In this document: one piece after another, positions 10,413 to 19,890 of the stretch
How the letters are laid out: the number at the start of each line of letters is the position of its first letter
Numbering within the stretch: the stretch's first letter is position 1
NCBI GenBank assembly: GCA_017562135.1
Contig: QEYB01001041.1
Coordinates: forward strand, 1-29,072
Origin: Dipylidium caninum
Lineage: Eukaryota; Platyhelminthes; Cestoda; Cyclophyllidea; Dipylidiidae
Direction: 5' to 3'
Length of the DNA stretch: 29,072 nt
Made by a program: the position numbers and the translations under genes
Notes under the pieces: generated by a model
What the model was told of the DNA's origin: nothing
The model's database searches: none
The model's input: only the letters and a program-made list of their open reading frames with translations

Positions 10413-11510
10413 GCGACAGGCCAGACCAGGCCAGGCCAACCCTCAACGTCCACAGCACTGACAGGTCAAGTGAGTTATTGCCTCGACGGGGATACAGGAG
10501 GGGAGCAGAGGGTCACCCACACGCCAACCATCAACCACCGGCATTTTCACCCGCCTCGCATCTCCACCGCCCCTCCCCGCCAAGCGCACCACCGACAGAC
10601 GGACAGACTGCCAATGTCACCCGCTCCACCGCGTGCGGAGGAAACATCGCAACCGCTCGACGAGGTGGGAGAATCCTCGTCCACCCACCCACCCACCACT
10701 CACCCACCCACTCACCACCTCCACCGCCGTCTACAAGCAACCTGCCGACAGCCCCACCGACCCACCGACCCACCGCCCCACCGCCCCACCGACCGACGGA
10801 GCACTCGGGGTGGCAATTTCGCCTCTCACCACAGCCTCCTCCCTCGTCTCCGAGCTCGTCTCGTCTCGCCTCGCAGCAAAGACGCCCTCAGCCCTCGATC
10901 GCCTTCTGTCCACCCGCACTCTCCACCGCATCTGCATCCGCATCCGCATCCGCCTCGCATCTCCGTTCGCGTCTCCGTCTCGTCTCCGTCTTTCGTCTCC
11001 GTCTGGTCCTCGCCTCCGCGGTGACCATAGCGACTGCGACTGCGACGAGGCGACGCCACGCGACACGACACGACACGACACGCAGGGAAGAAGCGTTGAC
11101 CGCCTTCCTCGGGTCGGTCCACACTGACGACACGGAAGACACGACGCCTCCTTCCTCATTCATGTCCGAACAGAGGGTGCCCACCGAGCGCCGCCAAGCG
11201 GTCTGCGAAGCAACCGTCGCCCATCGCCCATCGCCCTCCGCCCTCCATTGGCCACTGCCGACACGTGGATTACCAGCGACTCATGCGGTGAACTGGGGGT
11301 CACGTCCCGCTCCGACCTGCCCCCCCTCCAACCCACCTCTGCCCGCACCTCCCGGTCCTCCGCTCCCGCCCCCACCACCGCCCGCAATGGAATGAGTTCA
11401 CCACAAGCGGAGAAGACTCGGGGCCACGGGGGCCTGTGGAGCGGGGGGGGGCCGGGGGCGGGACGGAGAACGTGATGCGTGGTGCGTTGTGCGTTGTGCG
11501 TGGTGCGTGG

Positions 11511-11660
11511 TGCGTGGGGTCAGAGCAGATGCGTCCTCCAGATAACAAACAATCTGTTTCAACATGCGTGTGTAGCGCACATTAACTGCACCGTCACCGT
11601 CACCGTCACCACCACTACCGACCTCCACCACGTCCACGTGCAGTACACCGAGGAGAGCAC
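11511..11660 (+). other. 150 bp island identical between inverted arms (left copy)
   Basis: Every base from TGCGTGGGGTCAGAG to GAGGAGAGCAC matches the reverse complement of 17257-17406. The flanking arm sequence differs by an indel or substitution every 10-20 bases. Both strands are open: one frame gives CVLQITNNLFQHACVAHIN, and the opposite strand gives VNVRYTRMLKQIVCYLEDAS. Neither is a family I recognise. A conserved regulatory or RNA element, a small exon or recent gene conversion could all explain the identity. Confidence 0.8.
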
Positions 11661-11664
11661 CGTC

Positions 11665-11712
11665 GGGTCGTGCGTGCGTGTGTGCGTGCGTGGTGGCGTG
11701 CGTGCGTGCGTG
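11665..11712 (+). repeat. GTGC/GT tandem repeat
   Basis: Alternating GTGCGTGCGTGT units lie immediately beyond the identical island. The mirror array (17200-17250) is longer and more regular, so this tract varies in length between the arms. Confidence 0.8.
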
Positions 11713-13104
11713 TATGAACTCCCGTGTTTCGTGCTCTTCCTCCGCCTCCATTTTGCTTCCTCTTCTTCCTCTTCCTCTTCTCCTTCTACCTCCTTTTGTT
11801 TACCAGTGGAGGCAAAAGACGACGCCGACGACGACGACGACGACGACGGCGACGGCGACACGGGACACTGGACACGCGACACAGTGTTGCAGTGGACCCA
11901 GCTCAATCGCGGCTCACCTCCTCTCCACTCGACGGAGAGAAGTGAATGGAGACTTTGCGAAACGGTGTGGATGAGGATGATTTCTTGGGTGGCAGGGACA
12001 GAGAGGAGGAGGAGGAGGAGGAGGAGAATGAAACTGAGGAAAAGCCACCCCGGGGATGTGAGCCCTCTGGAGGCCCTTCAAGAGGCGAATTCAGCTCGGT
12101 GAGAGCACCGAACGGAAGCATCACCTACGACTGCGGAGTTCCCGCGACGCTGCTCAGTGCGTCCACCTGCCGACAGCCTCGTGTGGCAGCCGGAGGGGTC
12201 GACAAGCTCGACAGTCCGGTCCGCCTTTCCCACTCCAGTCCACGCTTCTCCTCATTTCGTTCCTTTGCACCGCACCGCATCGCAGCACGAGGCGAAGACG
12301 AAGATGTTTCCCCCGCTGGTGCTGGTGCTGGTGCTGGTGCTGGTGGTGGTGGTGAGGCAGGAGAAGGGCGACGAGGCGGACGATTAGAATTAGAAGTAGG
12401 AGTGGAAGCAGAACCGAAGATGAGGTTGGCAGCGGCGTCCGGTTTGTACCCGACTTGACCAGGAGTTTTGGCCGTGTGGGTGTGCGTGTGTGTGTGGAGC
12501 GCAGTCCCCACTCCTCCATGTTTCCCTCCTCGTCTACGACTGGGCAATCAGCGGAACCAGCGTCGAGCACTTTCTCCGCCCGCGGATCCATCTCCACCGG
12601 ACGCCTCGTGAAGGCTTTCTGCCCTCAGCCTGGAAAGCCGCGCCCCGCACCCATGCCCCGCTTCCACCGCACCTCGCACACTCACAAAAGCCCACTTAAA
12701 TCGCCCCTTGTGTCCTCCTCCTTCCCACGACAAAATGGCTATAGAACAAAAAAGGGGTGAAGAGGGGGACAGAAGTGGGGCAGGTGAGGACGAAGAGCGG
12801 CTTTGCGACGAATGAGTTGAAATACTCGCCACGCGTGGCGACGCATCCCCCGCAGTCGCATTCAAACAGGCAGGAGACGGAGGTGCGCCTTTCAAACTTG
12901 CCAAGCGAACAGTCGGTTTCACGTTGACTGACACGTCTCGCCAGTGGCTGGCACTTGAGGAGTGGGTGGACACCTGCGAACGACGGTGATTCCCTCGCCT
13001 TGCGTGTCGCGTCTCTGGTCCCCGCTCTGACCTGCCCGACTCGCCGACAGCAGAAGACAGTGAGCAGTCGCCACCTCCCCTCCTCTCCCCTCCCCTCCCC
13101 CCCT

Positions 13105-13180
13105 CCGTCTCCGTCTCCGCCTCCGCCTCCGCCTCCGCCTCCCGCCTCCGCCTCCGCCTCCGCCTCCGCCTCCGCCTCTC
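13105..13180 (+). repeat. CCTCCG tandem repeat
   Basis: Hexamer units CCTCCG, grading from CCGTCT units, make up this tract within module C. The equivalent region of the other C copy is much less regular (near 21775-21800). Confidence 0.85.
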
Positions 13181-13984
13181 CGATCGCACCTCGTGGAATG
13201 CGACGGGAAGGGGAGAGGAGCCTCGGACCAAGCCTCGTCGACGAGGAGATGCGGCCGGACAATGCAGCTCCTTCTCTCCTGCTCCGCTGGGCGCGTCACA
13301 CCGAGGGCGGCTGGTGCACCGATGACCGGCTGGCCGACCACCTGACACTCGAGGGCTGTTGACAAGACTTCCGCAGACAGATGCCTACGGAAGGTGGTGC
13401 AGGTCGTGGTGCACCCGTTGAAATAGGCGGACGGTGGGGAGGGGGCGAGGGGCGAGGGCGAGGGGCGAGGGCGAGGGCGAGGGGCGAGGGGGCGAGGCGG
13501 CTGGAGGGAAGGAAGGAGGCAGGGAGGAAGGAGGAAGGGAGGAAGGGAGGAGAAAGCGGTCTCGGCCGTGTCCAGAGTCTCCAACATGTCTCGCGGCTTC
13601 CAGCCACCAGTCTGAGCTTCGTCAGCCCCATTTAGCTGACTTGACGCGGGATCAGGCGTCCCACCGCCTCGGTTCACCCTTCCTCCCTCCCTCCATCCCT
13701 CCCTCTCTTTCCCCCACCCTCCCTCTCGCCCGCGAGGTCCACCTCTCGAGACGCTGCGCCCGCGTCGGCGACGTTAACTGCGCCTGTCCAAGGTGAGTCA
13801 ACGGCGGCGATGAGTGGAGGTGTCGCGACGGCCAGTTTCCCACTCCTCCTCCTCCTCCTCCTCCTCCGGGGCCACTGGTGAAAGCCCCTGTGCATGTCTG
13901 TGCGGCAAAATGAATGAAATCACATGCCCATGTCGGTGACGGTGGAGTGGGAGTGGGAGTGGAGTGGGAGTGGGAGTGGGAGTG

Positions 13985-14127
13985 GAGTGACGGCGTGGAC
14001 GAGAGAGAAAGGGTCTGTTTGTGTTTGTGTGTGAATGTGTGTGAGTATGTGAATAGTTCACTTTCCTGTTGCTAAGTGAGAGCAGGTTGTCACTGTCCGG
14101 TCCTAGCAACCGGCGGCGGCCGAGGAG
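13985..14127 (+). other. 143 bp island identical between C copies (left copy)
   Basis: The sequence from GAGTGACGGCGTGGACGAG through GGCGGCCGAGGAG is base-for-base identical to the reverse complement of 20858-21000. The neighbouring 200 bases of module C are only about 75-80% alike. The island contains a TG-rich stretch, then CCTGTTGCTAAG and CCTAGCAACC. These last two resemble the half-sites bound by RFX factors, which is only a suggestion. Homology between the two C copies stops right at its end. Confidence 0.8.
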
Positions 14128-15584
14128 AAGGAGGCGAGGGCCACGGTGTTGGAGGCGGTGGCGGATGAGAGATTTAGGAGGAGAGACGGAGACGGAGACG
14201 AAGACGGAGATGGAGAAGAAGAAGATGAATACAAAGACGCAGATTTGCCCGAGGCACTGGGCCGCCTCACCCCGCCTCGGTCGATCGCTCGCTGACTCCT
14301 TCACGCGGTGGCGGAGAGCGAGAAGACGTCTGATTGTGTGGACAACCGGACAACCAGTCCATTAAGTGGTGAAGCTAAGGCCGATGACCGAGCGATGATG
14401 GCCAGAGGCGAGTTCCTCTCTCGTAGGTCGGTCGAACGGGGGGTGGACGTATTCATCAGAAGAGGCGGCGGTCCACATCGCCGGCGTGGAGGGACACACT
14501 GGTGCGCGTGAGACGGAAGAGGCGGGCGAGACGAGACGAGACGAGACGGGCGCATGGCGGGGCGGGACGGCGCGGTGTGGCGAGGGGGCAGAGAGCGGAA
14601 AAAGAGGACACGAGAAGAGAAGAGAAGAGTGGCTGTCGTTTGCTCCCATGACGGGCAAAAGTGTGGCCAAAGAGACGGCCGAATTGATGAAAGAGTTGCG
14701 AGACACTCTGTGGGGCGGAGGAGCGAGAAGGAGGTGGCGGGTTGAGTTGAGTTGAGTTGATTGGCACGGACACTACGGCGAAGATTGGCCGTAGGAGACC
14801 AGATTGGCGGGCAGTTCGCTCAAATTTACACGACACGTTGTAAGAAAAGGCGATTTCCACCTGAAAGTGTCCTCCTCCTCCTGTGCCTTCACTGATACTG
14901 CCGCATCGCTGCCCTCTTACACCCCGGCGGTCTCGATGGGTAAAAGGATTGCGAATGAGTGCGCAGACGTCTGGTCGTGTAGACGACCGGACAAATGAAT
15001 GTGGCTTAGGCGGCTGGCCGGCAGACGACAGCCTACAGGCGAAACGTTTATTTCTGGGGACGAGGATGTCTCGTCGGCCAAGCAGTTCGGATGGCTGGGG
15101 GGGGGGGCGGAGGGCGGCGGGGGTACCGGGACGCAACGAGATGGTTCGAGTGAGGTGGGGCGGGGCGGGGCGTTGGGGAGGGAGAATATCAAGGAGTTGC
15201 AGTCTTTTGACCACATGACGAATAAAAGTGTGGCCACAGAGACAATGGAAGTGACAAAAGAGCTGTCCAGACCGTGTGCGGTGGGGATCCGAGCTCCTTT
15301 GACGTGAGTTCAGGTGAATGAAGCGCGGTGGGGTGGGTGGGTTGACAAAGACAATTCCGCCTCCGTAGACGGCGACTTGCCTCTTGGCTAAAACATTTCT
15401 CTGCCAGCGGGGGGAGTCTGACACTCCGGCGACCAACCGCCCGACCAAGCAGGCCACCTCTGTCGACAATGCTTCACATCGCCTCATCGTCGACGATCCC
15501 TCGGCCTCCAGCGGGGAGGGCCACGCTGGGACGGGGACATGGGTGGGGGCCGGGAAGACATGGTTGAGCGTGGAACGGCTCCGT
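14128..15584. repeat. Central spacer with an internal diverged tandem duplication
   Basis: The spacer lies between module C and module copy 3. Two units are related: 14300-14720 and 14940-15280. Shared landmarks are GACGTCTG-TGTGT-GAC-ACCGGACAA (14325 and 14966, 641 bases apart) and AAAAGTGTGGCCA (near 14657 and 15224, 567 bases apart), so the second unit is shorter. A GAGTT run (about 14737-14760) and a CTACGG/CCGTAG stem (14772-14793) lie between them. A 343-residue open frame on the minus strand (14456-15487) spans both units and repeats GHTF-RH--KR. It has no recognisable domain. Confidence 0.65.
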
Positions 15585-16405
15585 CAGCTTGTCAGCTCAT
15601 CGACTCACCGGTTCGCATTTCGCCTCATCGCTTCGCCAGTCCATCCGCTCGGCGACCAACTGTCGGCTCGGAGGCACGTGGGGACGCGGGGACGCGGGGA
15701 CGCGGGGAGGTGGAGGGACGAGGAGGCGGAGGAACGGAGGGGCGGAGGGGCGGAGGGGCGGAGAGGTTGGTGGGAGGATGGTGGGGAGCGAGAGGCAGAG
15801 AGAGAGAGAGAGAGACAGAGAGAGGGAGAAGGAGGGAGATGGGCGTGCAGCGGAGCGTAATGAGCGCAATGAGCGGTCTCCGTGGCCTCGGAGCGCCTGG
15901 TGGTCTCTCCGCGCCCCTCTGTTGCCACCGCGGAGTGACGAGTGAGGCAAAAAAGGAGTTTCCACTTCTTCCCAATCCGTCAATCTCGCCTAAGCTCAAC
16001 TGGGCTCAACTGGGCTCGGCTCGGCTCGGCTCGGCCCGACTCGACTCGACTCGACTCGACTCTTCGCCTCTCCTCGCGCCCCAGCGCCCGCTGCACTCGA
16101 CCGACGTCGTCGTCGCACCGTGTGGGGCGGCGCCGTGAATGTGTTTGAGTTGTCCAGGACACACGCAACGCCTCACCCATTCGACGGTGAATTGGCCGGT
16201 GCCTGCCACGCAGCAGCTACTCGAAACGAAGTGCTCGCGGCTTGTGCAGGCGGGAGGGACTGGCGAGAACGTGTCAGTTGCGAGGTGAGTGGAGGAAGAA
16301 GACGGCGTGGAAGAGCTGTTGCCTGCTTCGTCAATCGATCGAGCTTCCACAGCTTGTGACCAAGGCGTTGGTGGAAGGCGCATTTGATGCCATGTGAGAG
16401 ACGAC
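15585..16405 (-). repeat. Module B of copy 3
   Basis: The reverse complement aligns with 2480-3620. It ends at AACCGGTGAG and begins at CTCTCACATGGCATCAAATG, joined directly to module A at GGCAGCGGCGTC. The minisatellite is short here (15721-15768). A GA-rich run at 15795-15830 and CGGCT/CGACT pentamers at 16012-16062 are embedded. Confidence 0.85.
15721..15768 (-). repeat. Contracted form of the CCGCCCCT minisatellite
   Basis: Four or five AGGGGCGG-type units occupy the position that holds about 330 bases of the same repeat in copy 1. Confidence 0.8.
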
Positions 16406-17199
16406 GACGCCGCTGCCAACCTCATCTTCGGTTACTGCTTCCACTCCTTACTTCTAATTCTAATCGTCCGCCTCGTCGCCCTTCTCCTGCCTCCACCACC
16501 ACCACCAGCACCAGCACCACAGCACCCAGCACCAGCGGGGAAACAACTCTTCGTCTTCGCCTCGTGCTGCGATGCGGTGCGGTGCAAAGCGAACGAAAAT
16601 GAGGGGAAGCGTGGACTAGGAGTGGGAAAGGCGGACCGGACTGTCGAGCTTGTCTGACCCCTCCCCCGGCTGCCACACGAGGCTGTCGGCAGGTGGACGC
16701 ACTGGGGAGCAGCGTCGCGGGGAACTCCGCAGTCGTAGTGATGACTGCTTCCGTTCGGTGCTCTCACCGAACTGAATTCGCCTCTTGAAGGGCCTCCAGA
16801 GGCTCAATCCCGGACGGTGGCTTTTCCTCAGTTTCATTCTCCTCCTCCTCCTCCTCCTCCTCCTCCTCCTCCTCCTCTCTGTCCCTGCCACCCAAGAAAT
16901 CATCCTCATCCACACCGTTTCGCCAAAAGTCTCCATTTCACTTCTACTCCGTCGAGTGGAGAGGAGGTGAGCCGCGATTGAGCTGGGTCCTCCACTGCAA
17001 CACTGTGTCGCGTGCCCTCCAGTGTCCAGTGTCGCAGTCGTCGTCGTCGTCGTTCGCTCATCGTCGTCGTCGTTCCGCGTCGGTCTTTTGCCTCCACTGG
17101 TAAACAAAAGGATCCTGTCAGAAGGAGAAGAGGAAGAGGAAGAAGAGGAAGCAAAATGGAGGCGGCGTAGGTAAGAGCACGAAACACGGAGTTCATACA

Positions 17200-17250
17200 G
17201 ACACGCACGCACGCACGCACACACGCACGCACGCACGCACGCACGCACGA
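17200..17250 (+). repeat. GCAC tetranucleotide repeat
   Basis: A nearly pure CACG/GCAC array of about 50 bases abuts the 150 bp identical island. It mirrors the less regular array at 11665-11712. Confidence 0.85.
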
Positions 17251-17256
17251 CCCGAC

Positions 17257-17406
17257 GTGCTCTCCTCGGTGTACTGCACGTGGACGTGGTGGAGGTCGGT
17301 AGTGGTGGTGACGGTGACGGTGACGGTGCAGTTAATGTGCGCTACACACGCATGTTGAAACAGATTGTTTGTTATCTGGAGGACGCATCTGCTCTGACCC
17401 CACGCA
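17257..17406 (-). other. 150 bp island identical between inverted arms (right copy)
   Basis: This is the exact reverse complement of 11511-11660. A GCAC array lies on one side and a CACGCACCACGCACAAC array (17400-17467) on the other. Simple arrays bracket the identical island in both arms. Confidence 0.8.
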
Positions 17407-17467
17407 CAACGCACCACGCACCACGCACAACGCACCACGCACCACGCACAACGCACCACGCACCACG
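17400..17467 (+). repeat. CACGCACAACG / CACGCACCACG tandem repeat
   Basis: Several CACCACG and CACAACG units in a row. The left-arm equivalent (11475-11518) has fewer units. Confidence 0.85.
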
Positions 17468-19229
17468 TTTCTCCGTCCCGCCCCCGGCCCCCCCCCCCGG
17501 CTCCCACAGCCCCCGTGGCCCGAGTCTTCTCCGCCTCTCCGTGGTGAAACTCATTCCATTGCGGGCGGTGTGGGGGGCCGCCCCTGAGCGGACGGGGAAG
17601 TGCGGCAGAGGTGGGTTGGAGGGGGGGCAGTCGGAGCGCGAACGTGACCCAGTTCCACCGCATGAGTCGCTGGTAACATCCACGTGTCGGCAGTGGCCAA
17701 TGGAGGCGGACGGGCGATGGGGCGAGCCCGCATGGCGACGGTTGCTTCGCAGACCGCACCTTCGTGGCGCGCTCGGCGTCGGGCACCTCTGTTCGGACAC
17801 TTGAATGAGGAAGGAGGCCGTCGTGTCTTCCGTGTCGTCAGTGTTGGACCGACCGAGGAAGGCTTCACGCTTCTTCCCTGCGTGTCGTTGTCGTGTCGCG
17901 TGGCGTCGCCTCGTCGCAGTCGCAGTCGCATGGTCACCGCGGAGGCGAGGACCAGACGGAGACGAAACGGAGAAACGAAACGGAGACGAAACGGAGAGCA
18001 CGCGAGCGGATGCGGATGCGTGCAGATGCGGTGGAGAGTCTTTCAATTACTTTGCGGGTGGACGAAGGCGATCGAGGGCTGAGGGCGTCTTTGCTGCGAG
18101 CGAGACGAGACGAGCTCGGGGATTCGAGGGAGGCTGTCCGTAGAGGCGAAATTGCCACCCGAGTGCTCCGTCGGTCGTGGGGGCTGGGGCGGCATGGAGG
18201 TCGGTGGTCGGTGGGCTGTCGGCAGGTTTGCTTGTAGACGGCGGTGAGTGGTGAGTGGGTGGGTGAGTGGGTGGGTGGGTGGTGGACGAGGATTCTCCCA
18301 CCTCGTTCGAGCGGTTGCGATTTTCCTCCGCACGCGGTGGAGCGGGTGACATTGGCAGTCTGTCCCGTCTGTCGGTGGTGCGCTTGGCGGGGAGGGGCGG
18401 TGGAGATGCGAGGCGGTGAAAATGCCGGTGGCTTGATGGTTGGCGTGTGGGTGACCATCTGCTCCCCTCCTGTATCCCCGTCGAGGCAATAACTCACGTG
18501 ACCTGTTCAGTGCTGTGGACGTTGAGGGTTGGCCTGGCCTAGGTCTGGCCTTGTCGCACGGGCCGCACGGACGGACGGATTGACGGGACGACGAAGACGA
18601 GCGGACGAGCGGACGAGCGGACGGGAGGCGGGGCGGGCGCTTCGGTGGCAATCGGCGCACACGGCTGGACAACACGCAGAACCGTCGTCAGAGTGGCGCG
18701 TACCTCTCCTGTTGCTCCTCCCGTGCCCTCCTCGCCTCGCCTCCCTTTCTTTTTCGTGTCACGTCTCCTTCCTCGTCTGCCCCACAGCCCCTCCCTCAGC
18801 AATTTTTATGTCAAGGAGAACAAAAGCGACTGTTCTCGTTTCCTTTCTCTCTACGCGTTGTTTGTTTGTCTTCGCCCCTCGCCTCGGGTGGTCGAGCGTA
18901 AGCGTTCGGCGGGCGCCTCCTCCGCGGAACGAGCGTGCAAGCGGCGCGGCCTCACCTTTCCACTTCCCCCCTCATCGGACCTGCTTCGTCGTGAATCAGT
19001 CGGTCCGCCCGTTGCTCCCTCGAGGCGCTTTCCGCTTTTTGTACCACTCTTTTAATTTATCACAGCCAACTCTTCTCCTCACTTATTTTGTCTCGAGACC
19101 CACCGTGTGGCTTTCTTTTCCCCTCTTCATGCCCTTTCACTCGTCAACTTGCCCCGCTCACATCCCTCTCCCACACTCGCTTCCTCCCCCACACCCCACC
19201 CCCACCCCAATTGACATTCTCACGCTTTC

Positions 19230-19340
19230 CTTCTGCAGCGTCTGATGGGCTTTTATAAGTGGCGCCCCCTTTCCGCTGCTTGGAGGACGCTCACTTCCTC
19301 GCCAATCGCAGGGCTGTTTGTCTTCCGAGCACACTTATTG
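19230..19340 (-). promoter_or_regulatory. CCAAT/TATA promoter-like block, right arm
   Basis: On the minus strand, TATAAAAG (19257-19250) lies 49 bases downstream of an ATTGG element (19306-19302), with the same GGGGGCGCC in between. It mirrors the block at 9251-9362 almost base for base and points leftward. The two predicted promoters therefore fire toward each other across the spacer. Confidence 0.5.
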
Positions 19341-19409
19341 CTCATCTCCCCCCCCCCTCCACCACCTCTTCCTCCTCCTCCTCCTCCTCCTGATGCCGAG
19401 GCATCGGTT

Positions 19410-19890
19410 GAAAGAAATGCCCTTCACCAGGTCCTGCCGTGGAAGTAAAATCGAGCCTCCTCCTGCCACTGCCGAGCCCATGTTCCCCCGCCTCGCCCGC
19501 CGACCGCTTCCAGACTCCGGGGCTCCTCCCGTCGCCCAGATGCCGCGTTATTTGTCCATGAAACGCCTTCACCAGGTCCTGACGCGGAAGCTCAACTGTG
19601 GCGCCACCTGACACGACAAACCCGATCCGACGGCTTTCGTGTGGTGAATGTGGCCTGTAAATCATTTCTCTCTCCCCCGGGTTTTGACTCCCTACTTTTG
19701 TGCCACTCGTCACAAGGGACAGCTGAAATGCCTTCCACCAAGTCCTGAAATGAAAGTAAACTCGTCCCTCCTCCTCCCGACACGGCGAAGCTGATCAGGC
19801 GAATTTCTCTTGGGTGGTGAAAGTGGCTCGTGATGTCATTTCGCGCCAGCGACACTTCTTCTTCCCGAGTTGGGAATCTCAACTTTTCCT
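19410..19890 (-). repeat. Three diverged tandem units at the outer end of the right arm
   Basis: A motif close to CTTCACCAGGTCCTG recurs at 19422, 19567 and 19732, with spacings of 145 and 165 bases. It is accompanied by a GGTGGTGAAAGTGG/GTGTGGTGAATGTGG block and by TAAA(A)TCGAGCC-like or AAACTCG stretches. The left arm has about one such unit (8990-9165). The units are strongly diverged from each other. Confidence 0.7.

Larger units (their letters stand above)
8990..12439 (+). repeat. Module A, left arm of the large inverted repeat
   Basis: The segment aligns along its whole length with the reverse complement of 16406-19890. Shared landmarks in order are a GAG run, a CCAAT/TATA block, GAGCAACGG, AAGCAGGTCCGATGAGGGG, GTCCGCTC repeats, CCACC repeats, CATCCGCATC repeats, a GCGTGGTGC array, a 150 bp identical island, GTGC arrays, a GAC run, a second GAG run, and the end at GGCAGCGGCGTC. 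Between landmarks the arms differ every 10-20 bases, mostly by 1-3 base indels. Long open frames (438 residues at 9123-10439 minus, 365 at 10298-11395 plus) are Ser/Pro/Arg low complexity and change frame between the arms, so I do not call them genes. Confidence 0.9.
12440..14127 (+). repeat. Module C, left copy
   Basis: The segment aligns with the reverse complement of 20858-22405, starting at TTTGTACCCGACTTGACCAG and ending in a perfect 143 bp block. Shared landmarks include GCAGTCCCCACTCCTC, GTCGAGCACTTT, CCACTTAAATCGCCC, GAACAAAAAAGG, CACTTGAGGAGTGGGTGGAC and CTCCAACATGTCTCG. Overall similarity looks nearer 75-80% than the roughly 90% seen between the A arms. Embedded repeats include a CCTCCG run (about 13105-13180), GGGCGA units (13440-13500) and GTGGGA units (13940-13985). 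Confidence 0.85.
16406..19890 (-). repeat. Module A, right arm of the large inverted repeat
   Basis: This is the mirror image of 8990-12439, with the same landmarks in reversed order. It lacks the 396-base segment at 9577-9972. It carries small extra sequences, such as about 14 bases near 18040, and a partial triplication at its outer end. Long open frames on both strands (238 residues at 18529-19245, 224 at 17372-18046) are low complexity and are not frame-conserved with the left arm. Confidence 0.9.

Noticed and set aside
9123..10439. 438-residue open frame on the minus strand, the longest in the window
   Set aside because: It is Ser/Pro/Arg low complexity in GC-rich, stop-poor DNA, antisense to the TATA block, and the equivalent right-arm frame shifts repeatedly. 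No domain is visible.
10298..11395. 365-residue plus-strand open frame in module A
   Set aside because: It is low complexity (His/Pro/Ser repeats from CCACC and CATCCG tracts) and not preserved in the mirror arm.
13798..14304. 168-residue minus-strand open frame across the 143 bp island
   Set aside because: The similarity to the right copy is confined to the DNA-identical island. The frame breaks outside it, and the peptide is His/Thr/Pro repeats.
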